Source: Lactuca virosa (lineage: Eukaryota > Streptophyta > Magnoliopsida > Asterales > Asteraceae). From it: a DNA stretch of 64,000 nucleotides. Within the stretch, counting starts at the first letter, position 1; every line of letters begins with the position of its first letter. The stretch is from NCBI GenBank assembly GCA_928212115.1, contig CAKMRJ010005634.1, forward strand, positions 251,094,745 through 251,158,744. The letters are read 5' to 3'. The translations under genes and the position numbers were made by a program. The notes below the pieces were generated by a model. The model had not been told where the DNA came from and did not search any database. It saw nothing but the letters and a program-made list of their open reading frames with translations. Positions 1-10,469 of the stretch are shown here, one piece after another.

Positions 1-936
1 ACATACAGAGAGATAGTTAGACTGCACGGTGTACCAATATCTATTATCTCTGACCGAGATAGTAGATTTACTTCACGATTCTGGCAGTCACTACAGAAAT
101 CTCTGGGAACTAGGCCGGACATGAGTACAGCCTACCATCCACAAACTGACGGATAGAGTGAGAGAACGATTCAAACGTTATAAGACATGCTAAGAGCATG
201 TGTGATCGATTTTGGTAAAGCATGGGATACCCATTTACCACTAGTCGAGTTCTCGTACAATAACAGTTACCATACTAGCATTAAGGTTGCTCCATTCAAA
301 GCTTTCTACGGTCGCAAGTGCAGATCACCTCTGTGTTGGGCTGATGTGGGTGACACGCAGTTGGCTAGTGGTCAAATTCCTGACAGCACTCTCACTGGTC
401 CGGAGATCATTCGAGAAACTACTGAGAAGATAGTACAAATTCGAGAACGACTTAAAGCCTCCAAAGACAGACAGAAAAGCTACGCAGACAAAAGGAGAAA
501 ACCCTTGGAATTCCAGGTTGGTGACCGCGTCATGTTGAAGGTCTCACCCTGGAAGGGCATGATACGCTTTGGAAAGCGTGGAAAACTAAATCCAAGGTAC
601 ATCAGACCGTTCGAGATTCTTGCTAGAATCGGTCCAGTAGCTTACAAACTCAAACTACCTCAAGAACTAAGTAACATACATCCTACCTTTCAAGTGTCTA
701 ACCTAAAGAAATGCTTATCCGATGAGACTCTTGTTATCCCACTCGATGAAATCGAGATAAACGAGAGCCTCAACTTCGTGGAAGAACCAGTAGAAATCCT
801 AGACAGGGAAGTAAAGAGAACTAAACAAAGTCGTATTCCAATAGTGAAGGTTTGCTAGAATGCAAAGCGGGGACCTGCATTAACTTTGGAGTGGGAGGAT
901 CAAATGAACCAAAAATACCCGCATCTCTTTCCCTAG
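1..936 (+). pseudogene. Element A: 3' end of Ty3/gypsy pol (integrase C-terminal half)
   Basis: This is the last part of a gypsy polyprotein, whose integrase inserts element cDNA into chromosomes. Reading from base 1, the frame gives the integrase core motif SIISDRDSRF, then AYHPQTDG, and from 187 the typical C-terminal segment (RACVIDFGK, FYGRKCRSPLCW, VSPWKGMIRFGKRGKLNPRY, HPTFQVSNLKKCLSDE). In-frame stops lie at 154-156, 181-183 and 856-858, so the gene is dead. The natural end is TAG at 934-936. The rest of the element lies left of the window. It is closely related to the homologous parts of elements B, I and J here. Confidence 0.9.
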
Positions 937-986
937 TCTTATTGTATCTCTACAATCTAAATTTCGGGACGAAATTCCCTTTAACC

Positions 987-992
987 GGGGGA
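987..992 (+). other. Polypurine tract of element A
   Basis: A GGGGGA run lies just before the LTR start TGTGACAACC at 996 and just after the GGGACGAAATTCCC box typical of these gypsy elements. It would prime plus-strand cDNA synthesis. Confidence 0.8.
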
Positions 993-995
993 TAA

Positions 996-1437
996 TGTGA
1001 CAACCTGTTAATTTCTATCTTGTAAAAGTCAACCAAAGTCAAACATGCCAAATAAAAGTCAAAATTATTATTTTGTTAATTTAATTAAGTTAAATTAATA
1101 ATATTGGTGTGCAAAAACCCTTTAGTAAAAGTATTACAAAAATTAGAAGTGAAATGCATTAAACCGAGAAGGCTCGCAAATTCCCTTTTTTCTTCGGACC
1201 GCAAACCGAAGGGCAGCAAACCGTTTACGGCCGAGAACCCTCGGACCGCAAACGTGCGAGGCAGTAGAAAACTACCCCATAGGGTTTCCTCTTCGGACCG
1301 AAAATGTGAAGCCGACATAGGGTTTACATTCGCAAACCTCGCAATCTTATCACTTCGGACCGCAAACTCTCGCCTCGGTTTGTGTTTACAGCCGAAAACC
1401 CACACACACACATACACACACACACAACACAACACAC

Positions 1438-1518
<81 letters not shown>

Positions 1519-2152
1519 TTACCCGAAAATCTACCTCGTTCTTAAAAGATTCAGCCGAAAACTCCCCTTTTCTCTCAAGGATCATCAACCGAAGTCTCCC
1601 CTCTCCTCTCAAGAACATGCAAAACCTCTCATTTCTTTGATTTCCATGCGAAAAACCCTTGATTCTTCTTGAAGATCTTGCAAGTATCATTCAGTGATCT
1701 TGTTATCATTCCAAAAACACCTTTCAATCTTCATAAATTGGGCCGAAAACACCCAATTTAGCTAGTTATAACGGAGAACACGAACACACTATTCTAAGAA
1801 TTATTGTAAGTCTTTTTACAATAATTAAGTGTTGTTTAACACTTTAAACATTATTAGATTGACTAATTTATACTTAAATTAATGTTAATATAAATTAGGA
1901 TTCGGTTTTTATCACGAGTTCTAACTTGTGGATTTAGCTCTACAATACCGTATCTTCAACCAGAAACTCACAAAAAGGTGAGTTCATACCCCTGCGTTTT
2001 TACTATTTTTCACTGTTTTAGGGGGGGGGGGGGGAAGAGGATACAAGTCTAACACAAGAATATTGTGTTTACAAATAAATGATTTCCAAATATTTTTAAA
2101 ATGACTTTAAATGTTTTATAAACTCTTTTTAACTTATATTTTGCCAAAATCA

Positions 2153-2244
<92 letters not shown>

Positions 2245-2341
2245 ATTTAAAGGGCTTAGGACTAATAATTCGCTTTATTTCCTTTTCCTTGTTTGGATGT
2301 GGGCTTAGGGTAGCATTATTTGTCTGAATGTCGTTTCAATT

Positions 2342-2428
<87 letters not shown>

Positions 2429-3076
2429 TATAAGAAGTTACTTAATTCAATCAGATTTATTACCCTTTGTAACATGCCGAGCAAAGGGATACTTTCACGA
2501 ATAATTCACATCAAACAGAACATATATATAAATTATAATAGGTTTAATTTATGATACATCCACACTATTTTTCTAGTCAAGATTACAAATTTACAGTATT
2601 TCGCTAAGACATAAATACAATACAAAACTAAGCACACAAGTACAATTCACATTTACATTCAAGTATACTAGAAAAGGATCATACTATCCGTTCATTTATT
2701 TCAGAATAACTTTTCATCATTATTATACACGTAATTGTCAATATGGTTTTTGTGAGACAAAGTTCACTCGCTTAATTATTTCAGCAATATTACTAAAGAC
2801 CTGATAATTATAACCAGAATCTCCCGACAGAGAGCGAGACAAATGTGTATAGATCTATACGGGATTGACAATCCTGCACTCAGACTGTTCGCTACAGTTA
2901 GGCTGGTATGCCTGTGAGTGACAAATGTCATTACAGTTCTAACGCCCGTAAAGCGTTGTATCAGGCTTACTAGTCTAAGTATGGTTATAATAACTCACAA
3001 AAAGATATGAACAATAGAATTAGTGTATGAATAATTAAACCAAAGAGTACAAATACAACGTATTGGTTTTACAATA
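996..3076 (+). repeat. Element A 3' LTR, first part
   Basis: The LTR starts with TGTGACAACC right after the polypurine tract. It is interrupted after 3076 by element B and resumes at 9853, giving a rebuilt length of about 2.7 kb. It holds three (TA)n microsatellites (about 1441-1516, 2158-2242, 2351-2425), a CA-rich tract near 1401-1430, a G run near 2022-2034, a donor-like GGTGAGTTCATA at 1977-1988, and the palindrome GTATAGATCTATAC at 2847-2860. Apparent ORFs on both strands at 1085-1690 are microsatellite artefacts. Confidence 0.9.
1441..1516 (+). repeat. (TA)n microsatellite in the element A LTR
   Basis: Nearly pure TA dinucleotides follow a CA-rich tract (1401-1430). Similar TA runs occur at 2158-2242 and 2351-2425. 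Confidence 0.95.
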
Positions 3077-5835
3077 TGTCTCACCCCAAACCAGAACGGC
3101 GGAAACGCTCGGGGGCGGAGGACGTCATGTAAGTATCACAACACATGCATTATAGTAATCAAAGTACAAACAACCATTGCATTAATAAGTATTAGTTTTA
3201 TATAAGTGTTTAAACATTACATATTCAAACATCAAAGTAGATACAGTAGAAGACAAGAGTCGTAGTACGGTACTAGGCAGTTATTTTGAAAGAGTAGATC
3301 AACATTTAAGCTGGTGAGTTCATAAGTATTTTAGTTATATGAAGTATACTCTTAAGTTTTTGGAAATGTTAACTGGTTCCTCCAGAAAATCCTATATTTT
3401 CTGACGTGACAATATGATAACCATAATAGTTCCCTCTACAATTACTTAGTTTATACTAGTCATATATAACCTAATATCGAACAGACAGTTAAATGTGTGA
3501 ATCTGCCCTAAGCCCACAACCAAACAAGGAACAGGAAGTAAAGCTGAAGTCACACATTCCACTGTCAGTCGGATATTAATTATGTATAACTCTGGTGTAT
3601 AAACTAAGAAATTATAAAATTAACCATTTAAGGTCCATTATGTTATACTAGTTTTAAGAGAACGAATGATGACGTTCCAGAAAATTCTATATTTTCTGTT
3701 TTACAACTGATAAGTAGTTTTAATTCCACAAAACTATTCCATTTAAGTAATATTGTACTTATAATAAGGTTTAACATATTTTTAACTATCCATAAAATTA
3801 TGAAAAGAATGTTTTCCATTTAAATGGTAAAAAAGTGGTTTTAAATCCCCATAAAACCGTTCTGATAAGTAGTTTTAAATCCCCATTAAAACCGTTCTGA
3901 TTAGTAGTTTTAAATCCCTATAAAACTGTTCCGTTTTGATTATGGAAAGTGAATACTACAGTAGTATTTCTTAAAAAGAATAAACTACTGGTGAATAACT
4001 ACCCTAATATTAACCTGATTAATTAGGGTTTTAAAATGTGATAAAGTTGTAACCATGCTGGACTAGAATGAACACGACTACCTACTGGTGTCGAAACTGA
4101 ATATGTGACATTTGTCACCCCATGGATGGTCTGCCGGACTGTAGCTAGCAGTCGGGATGTGGGATTGTCGGTCCCGTATAGATCTATACACACAATGTCC
4201 GCTCTCCCTCCAGGAGACTCTGGTTACAAGAATGTAACGTAGCAAGTATTGTTATGTCCTGAATACGTACCATCACATTTTACTTTGAATAAAGATCAAA
4301 TTATATCCTTTTCTTGATAAAGTAGTTTAGACCTCGTATACTTATCTAGGAAAATAGATTTCTCGTTTGATTCATAAATTATACATATTATAATTTATAC
4401 GTTCTATCTGATTAGCATGATCTATCCTAAAAGTATCCCTTTGCTCAGCATGATACAAAGGTAATGATACCGACTGAAGTAACCTTTTATATTCCCATAT
4501 GTATAATGTATATAATTAAGAAGGAAATGACCTTCGGACAAATAACCTCACCTTAAACCACATCCAAACAAGGAAAAGGAGATAAGGCAACTCATTAGTC
4601 CTAAGCCCTTTAAGTCTTATTTATATACTTATACATATATACACATGATTTTGACAATTATAATATGAAATAGTTTATAAGACCTTTTTCAAAGAGTTTA
4701 ATAGTATTAAAAGAGTTTTAACAGTATTTCAAAAAGAGTTTACATGACTTTAAAGATTTAGCATGACTTTAAATCATTTTGGAAGTATTTGGTAATCCTT
4801 AAAAGCATAAGGAAATCCTTTGTGTGATTGATATCACATACAATTATTAACACAATTTAGATTATTTTCAACTTGTATTCCCCCCCTTAAAAGCATTTAA
4901 AAACATTTAAAAGGTAGATTAAAGGGGTATGAACTCACCTTATGTTGGAGATTTGATTGAAGATACGATATAGGATGTTTGGTATGCCAAGCTAAGTCCC
5001 GAGCACAAATGGATCCTAATTGGCATATATTGACATATATATGTGTATAATTAGTGTATATAACAACTAATCATGTAAGGTAACAACCTTAGGTGCTAGG
5101 AAACACTTGAAATGAAGTGTTACAATCACATGTGTTGAAAGAAAGGAGTTCACGGCCAAACTTTAGGGGTTCACGACCATGGGAGGGTTTACGGCCCAAG
5201 ATCTTATGAAGGGTTTACGACCCTTATGAAGGTTTTACGGCCGTACACCCTTGAAGATCTTGAAGATGATGAAGAACAATGATCAACAATGATAAATCAA
5301 GGTTAGAACCAAGTGTTTCAAAGGGACTACAAGAAGAGGGATGAGATAATTACATTTTTGGAGTGAAAAAAGGGCTTTCACTTGATGATATTTGAGAGTG
5401 AATAGGGTGGTTCACGGTTGGAAGATGTGAAAATGAGGAGAAAATGGCTAAGACCCTATTATATATACGAGGGTTCACGGTCTGAGGGTTCACGACTGTG
5501 AACCTCGTTTACGGTCCGAAGGCGGTGCTATCCGAGAACATGATTACGACTGCGAGGGTTCACTGTCCGAGGAGTTCACGGCCGTGAACCTTTAGCGGCC
5601 CGAAGTGCATGGTCTGAAGTGTACTTGTTTTCGGTTGTGAGGTTGGTGTCCGAAAGAAAAGAATGAATGGATTTCGGATTTCAAGTTCTCACTTCTTAAA
5701 CATATAACACCTTGAATACGAGGTGTACACATTTATAAGTCATTAATCTAATCCTATTTAAAATAGCATAAGATTTAAGTTGATTTTAGTTGACCCAAGT
5801 TTGACTTTTCAAGAAGAAAATAACGGGTTGTCACA
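3077..5835 (-). repeat. Element B 3' LTR (2,759 bp)
   Basis: On the minus strand it starts TGTGACAACCCG (5835) and ends GGGGTGAGACA (3077). It carries a donor-like GGTGAGTTCATA (plus 4928-4939), its reverse complement (plus 3313-3324), two copies of an AGAAAAT...ATTTTCT palindrome (plus 3382-3403 and 3677-3698), the palindrome GTATAGATCTATAC (4176-4189), and many near-palindromic GTTCACGGCCGTGAAC-type repeats at about 5150-5600. Three direct copies of a phrase around TAGTTTTAAATCCC occur at about 3835-3930. Confidence 0.9.
5456..5469 (-). promoter_or_regulatory. TATA-box-like site in the element B LTR
   Basis: The minus strand reads TATATATAATAG followed by a pyrimidine-rich stretch, about 370 bases into the LTR, as expected for the U3/R boundary. 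The truncated 5' LTR copy has the same motif near 9468-9482. The role is inferred from position only. Confidence 0.45.
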
Positions 5836-5836
5836 T

Positions 5837-5846
5837 CATCCCCCCG
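5837..5846 (-). other. Polypurine tract of element B
   Basis: The minus strand reads GGGGGGATGA directly before the LTR start, after a GGGATGAAATTC box. It is the plus-strand primer site. Confidence 0.8.
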
Positions 5847-5939
5847 TTAAAGAGAATTTCATCCCAAAATTAAGTCTAAAGAATATACATGGACGATGGT
5901 GAAAGGTATGGATACTCATGATCCTTTTGATCTTCCCGT

Positions 5940-6830
5940 TCTTAAGTGAAATCAGGTCCTCGCCATGCATCTCCCCAGACCTTTACTAGTGAGGTAAGGA
6001 TCTGATTAGTCCTAACGACTTCGGTGTCTCAGATTTCTACGGATTCTTCCACGAAGTTGAGGCTCTCGCTTACCTCAATCTAATCGAGTGGGATAACAAG
6101 AGTCTCATCGGACAAACAGGTTGAAAATAAGGACGTGGAAGGTAGGGTGTATGATATTGAATTCTCGAGGTAGTCAGGGTCTACAATCTGCTGGATCAAA
6201 TCTAGCAAGAATCTCGAATGGTCCTATGCACCTTGGATTAAGTATTCTACGCTTTCCAAAGCGTGTCATGTCCTTCCAGGGTGAGACCATCACATGTCGT
6301 GGTCACCAATTTGGATTTCCAAGGGTTTCCTCCTATTGAAGGCGTAACTTTTCTGTCTGACTCTGGAAACTTTATGTCGCTCCCGGATTCCTGCTCTCTT
6401 CTCGGTAATTTCTCGGATGATTTCCGGACTAGCGAAGGTGCTGTCTGGAATCTGACCTCTAGCTAGTTGCGTGTTACCAACTTTAGTCCAGTGCAGAGAG
6501 GATTTACACTTGCGACCACAAAATGTTTCAAATTGAGCAACTTTAAATGCTAGTATGGTAAAGGACTCGACTAGTTGGTAAATGGGTATCCCATGCTTTA
6601 CCAAAATCGATCACATACGCTCTCAGCATGACTTCTAATGCTTGAATCATTCTCTCATTCTGCCTATAGGTTTGTGGATGGTAGGTTATGCTAATGCCTA
6701 GCCTAGTTCCCAAAGATTTTCGAAGTGATTGCCTAAACTGAGAGATAATTCTACTATCTCAAACAGAGATAACAAATATTGGAACACCGTGCAGTCTTAC
6801 TAATCTCTCTAACACACGTTCTAGTCCACT
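5940..6830 (-). pseudogene. Element B integrase C-terminal remnant
   Basis: The best preserved stretch (6604-6290) reads FCGRKCKSSLHWTKVGNTQL and RQKSYAFNRRKPLEIQIGD, aligning with the integrase C-terminal region of A, I and J. Stops and frameshifts occur on both sides. Weakly preserved LSDETLVIPLD sits near 6120, and the core region near 6830-6700 is recognisable but scrambled. No RT or RNase H follows upstream. Confidence 0.8.
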
Positions 6831-6946
6831 TGTTGCCTTGGTAACTTGATTATAAAGCCCATTATAATCTGTCGACGATCACCCAAAATGGCATCAAGTC
6901 CACCTGTTGCCTTGGTAACTTGATTATAAAGCCCATTATAATCTGC
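6822..6946. repeat. 74-bp-spaced direct duplication inside element B
   Basis: A segment of about 48 bp with TGTTGCCTTGGTAACTTG and AAGCCCATTATAATCTG occurs twice, at about 6824-6872 and 6898-6946. The copies are nearly identical. They sit exactly where the integrase remnant gives way to non-coding sequence, so they may mark a rearrangement point. Confidence 0.8.
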
Positions 6947-8093
6947 TACCACTCGCACTCAAATATCTCTGATTGTTACAGTAAGCCTGCGAGCTTTTGC
7001 TCAGAAGTTCATGATAAGACTCATACTTGGCTCATCCACCATTACCTCATGTATACAAGTCGTATATAATTTAGATTTAACAAAATGTTCGGATGGGTGA
7101 CTCTGCCCCAGGTCCACAACCAGACAAGGAACAGGAGATAGGGCGGAATCACACATCCTAAATCTTGTTAAGTCTAAATTATATACCACTCTCACATATA
7201 CACTTAGCAGCAATAGATTAACCTAATGAGTTCTTAGTCTCTATTCTTGAACTTGACCTGCGGTACAATGATTTTTCCTATGAGATCTATTGGGGTTACT
7301 TCGGTGGCTACAGACTTCTGAGACTACTTCGGTGCTTTTCGTTTCAAGTTTCTTATCTACTGAGTAGGCTAGAAGGGTGTGGTACCACTCACATGGGTAC
7401 TTCTGAAGTTTTGAAGTGAGAGATGATATAAGGGTTTTCGTTATAGATTAGAAGGAGTTCATCTAACAGTTGACTAATGAAGAAGTTCTTTTACACATCA
7501 TATGAATTTTGCATGGTAAGGACCAAGCCAAAGTATGTTGGATGATGATGTCGGAACTTCTCGATGAATTTGATATTAAGTCGTTCTGGAAGAAATGATT
7601 ACTAGTATAATGAACTATCCTATGTACATAAGTTTTCAGCACTTCCGGTTTTATTCTGTTATTATTGCTACAGACCCCCTTCTTGATTCGAAATTGGCAG
7701 GTACTAACAATACGAGGGTTCTGATAAATTTAAAATAATGAACTTTCATGAAATGATCTCTGCTAGGTCTCTCTATAACCGTTTGGTGTACACAAGTCAT
7801 GTATAATTAAGATTGGTAAGACCGTTAACTGAGCAACCCTGCCCTAAATCCACAACCAAACAAGGAACAAGAAATGAGACGGGATCACTCACTCTAAGTC
7901 TACAAATCTTAATTATAAATGACCCTACTGTATACACTAAGCCATCATAGCTTACATGTTAGGGTTCCGAATTTTACATGAATGTTGTGATTTAATTTGA
8001 ACGAGAGAGTAATCATAATTATAAATAATTATTGGGGTTTAGAAGCGTACCAAAATATAGCAGGGTTCTTTGATGCTTCCCCATTCTCTGGGG
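6947..8093 (-). other. Non-coding, leader-like segment of element B
   Basis: No coding domain is visible. Two blocks (about 7030-7200 and 7790-7930) resemble each other. Both contain a phrase with CCACAACCAAACAAGGAACA flanked by short complementary ends, which also occurs in the 5' leader of element I (about 51630-51740) and in the LTRs. This looks like duplicated leader or LTR sequence filling the place where pol should be. Confidence 0.55.
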
Positions 8094-8501
8094 TCAAAGT
8101 CCTCCTGCTTCCCCGTCGTTCTTCTCTGTTGGACAGTCCTTCTTGAAATTTCCTACTTCACCACAAAGGTGACATATTGGACTAGTCCCAACACTGGTAG
8201 TTGAAGTGATGAACTCGACTGAGGTCCTACAGATGCGGGCGGTGTGCCCCTTCATGTTGCATCTATTGCAATGCAGCTCTCGGCAAACTCCATGATGATG
8301 GTAGTTGCATTTGCTGCAGTGTGGAAGGTTTCCTAAGTACGACGTGGTCGGTGCTGGAATAACAGGGCTGATGGGGGTATTGACTGCCCCAGTTCGTTGC
8401 CCTCTGCTAGGTTCTTGAGATGAACAACTCCCTTTCTCGTTCTCGAACTTTTGTTTCAGGATATTAGGTTTGAGGTTCGAAGTGTCCTTACAAGTAGGCA
8501 C
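8094..8501 (-). pseudogene. Element B gag zinc-knuckle region
   Basis: This is a 135-residue fragment of Ty3/gypsy Gag, the capsid-nucleocapsid protein that packages element RNA. It contains a cysteine/histidine array CSKCNYHHHGVCRELHCNRC followed by GHTARIC. The second knuckle, CHLCGEVGNFKKDC, has Asn where CCHC knuckles have His, so metal binding should be impaired. The N-terminal capsid part is absent: upstream sequence is leader, not gag. The element I gag at 53001 is the intact relative. Confidence 0.85.
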
Positions 8502-9032
8502 TCGTTGTTGAAATTGGTTATCACCACGATCGGGATTCCCAAAAGTTTATTTATGGTATCCAAAATACTTCTATAGTATTTTAATTATATAATTGATTCT
8601 TCAACTTCTAGATATAATAAGTTTATAAGTTTTCAGTTTGGTCGTTATAGCATCCTAAAATACTCCTATAGTATTTTAACCTTTTTGTTTGGTTCTAGAA
8701 TTCTTCTGGTACCTAGGTAAGTTTTAGACTTGTTGCAACACTACAATCACTCCCAAACACATGTTGGTCATATCTCAAATGAATATAGTTGATCAGGCTA
8801 TATTGATCCCGTATATGATTACATAACTGTCCAGGTTTAACTGCAATGTCCAACATCCAAATACTTTTGTTTTGTTCTTATTGTGATACTCGTTATATAT
8901 ATTTTGCATGTATTTATACTTTTATAAAATATTGTTATATTTTAAAGTATAATTCTTGGTCAGAGTGTTTTTATCCCAATGTGTTTATAGTTGTATATCT
9001 TTTATGACTGATATACTGAGTTCACTATAAAT
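8502..9032 (-). other. Element B 5' leader
   Basis: The minus strand matches the element I leader (about 51155-51540): AGCCTGATCAACTATATT and GTTGCAACAAGTCTAAAA are shared. The match begins at TTTATAGTGAA, just after where the primer-binding site should be. The primer site itself is gone. Confidence 0.7.
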
Positions 9033-9847
9033 GGCATATATTGACATATATATGTGTATAATTAGTGTATATAACAACTAATCATGTAAGGTAACAACCT
9101 TAGGTGCTAGGAAACACTTGAAATGAAGTGTTACAATCACATGTGATTGAAAGAAAGGAGTTCACGGCCAAACTTTAGGGGTTCACGGCCATGGGAGGGT
9201 TTACGACCCAATATCTTATGAAGGATTTACGGCCCTTATGAAGGGTTTACGGCTGTACACTCTTGAAGATCTTAAAGATGATTAAGAAAAATGATGAACA
9301 ATGATGAATCAAGGCTAGAACCAAGTGTTTTAAAGGGACTACAAGAAGAGGGATGAGATACTTACGTTTTTGGAGTGAAAAGAGGGCTTTCACTTGATTA
9401 TACTTGAGAGAGAATAGGGTGGTTCACGGCTGGAAGATGTGAAAATGAGGAGAAAATAGCTAACACCCTATTATATATACGAGGGTTCACGGTCCGAGGG
9501 TTCACGGCTGTGAACCTCGTTTACGGTCTGAAGGCGGTGCTGGCCGAGAACATGATTTCGGCTGCGAGGGTTCACGGTCCGAGGAGTTCACGGCCGTGAA
9601 CCTTTTGCGGCCCGAAGTGCATGGTCCGAAGTGTACATGTTCTCGGTTGTGAGGTTGGTGTCCGAAGGAAAAGAATGAATGGATTTCGGATTTCAAGTTC
9701 TCACCTCTTAAACATATAACACCTTGAATACGAGGTGTACACATTTATAAGTCATTAATATAATCCTATTTAAAATAGCATAAGATTTAAGTTGATTTTA
9801 GTTGACGCAAGTTTGACTTTTAAAGAAGAAAATAACGGGTTGTCAGA
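9033..9847 (-). repeat. Element B 5' LTR fragment (first ~815 bp only)
   Basis: It is nearly identical to 5022-5835, the 5' third of the other LTR. The remaining ~1.9 kb of LTR and the primer-binding site are deleted, and the fragment joins directly to leader sequence at about 9032. The outer end is followed by the CAATA target duplication. Confidence 0.9.
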
Positions 9848-9852
9848 CAATA

Positions 9853-10469
9853 ATACGGTTTTTAGTAAAATACTACCACTTATAATTACAACTGGTGAAA
9901 CCAGGCACACTCACAATTACAGGTTTTTCAAAGAGTTCAATTATAGAATGCTAGTTACATAATCAATACAGAAAACATTTCTTTATATAGTTTTATTGTG
10001 AACTAAAACTATATTACACTATTTTATAGTACAACAACAACTACACATAATGGTTTTATGGGGTTAAAACTACTTTTCAGTTATATTAGAAAATATTGGA
10101 TTTTCTGGAACAATAAACATGATTACTATTTCAAGAAACAAATAACAAGCTTCTCAACATAAATACTTATGAACTCGTCAACTTAAATGTTGATACTCTC
10201 TTTTAAAAATACTTGTATTCTCAGGGAACCAGTAGACAGGTACATCCGTAGGATTTTAAGAAGACGGAGTAGTATAGATTCATGTCTTCTACCTTTTGTT
10301 ATATAACTTTTGATGTCATATATACAATGGCTTGAACACTATGTAAAACTTATACATTATTAATGCAATGGTTGTTGTACTTTGATTATTATGATGCATG
10401 TGTTGTGATACTTAACATGAAGTCATCTACCCCCTGATGTTTCCGCCGCTCCGGTTTGGGGGTGTTGCA
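9853..10469 (+). repeat. Element A 3' LTR, second part
   Basis: This continues the LTR broken at 3076. It ends with GGGGGTGTTGCA at 10469, matching the position of the GGGGTGTGACA end of the element I LTR. It contains the AGAAAATA...GATTTTCT quasi-palindrome at 10088-10108, the donor-complementary TATGAACTCGTC at 10168-10179 and the acceptor-like TTGTATTCTCAG ending at 10224. The next base, 10470, is coding sequence of host element F, so A sits inside the F post-pol ORF. The 5' target duplication lies outside the window. Confidence 0.85.

Larger units (their letters stand above)
3077..9847 (-). mobile_element. Element B: rearranged minus-strand Ty3/gypsy retrotransposon inserted in the LTR of A
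   Basis: B is flanked by an exact 5-bp target duplication CAATA (3072-3076 and 9848-9852) and by terminal TGT...ACA-type ends (the right end is mutated to AGA). On the minus strand it reads: 5' LTR fragment (9847-9033), leader (9032-8502), gag zinc knuckles (8501-8094), leader-like and duplicated sequence (8093-6831), integrase remnant (6830-5950), polypurine tract, then a complete 3' LTR (5835-3077). Protease, RT and RNase H are missing. Confidence 0.9.

Noticed and set aside
1085..1690. Overlapping ORFs on both strands in the A LTR with Tyr-Ile and Thr-His repeats
   Set aside because: They are translations of TA and CA microsatellites inside an LTR.
1977..10224. The GGTGAGTTCATA pair as an ordinary host gene intron
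   Set aside because: The motifs lie within LTRs in several unrelated insertions and no host exon is present.
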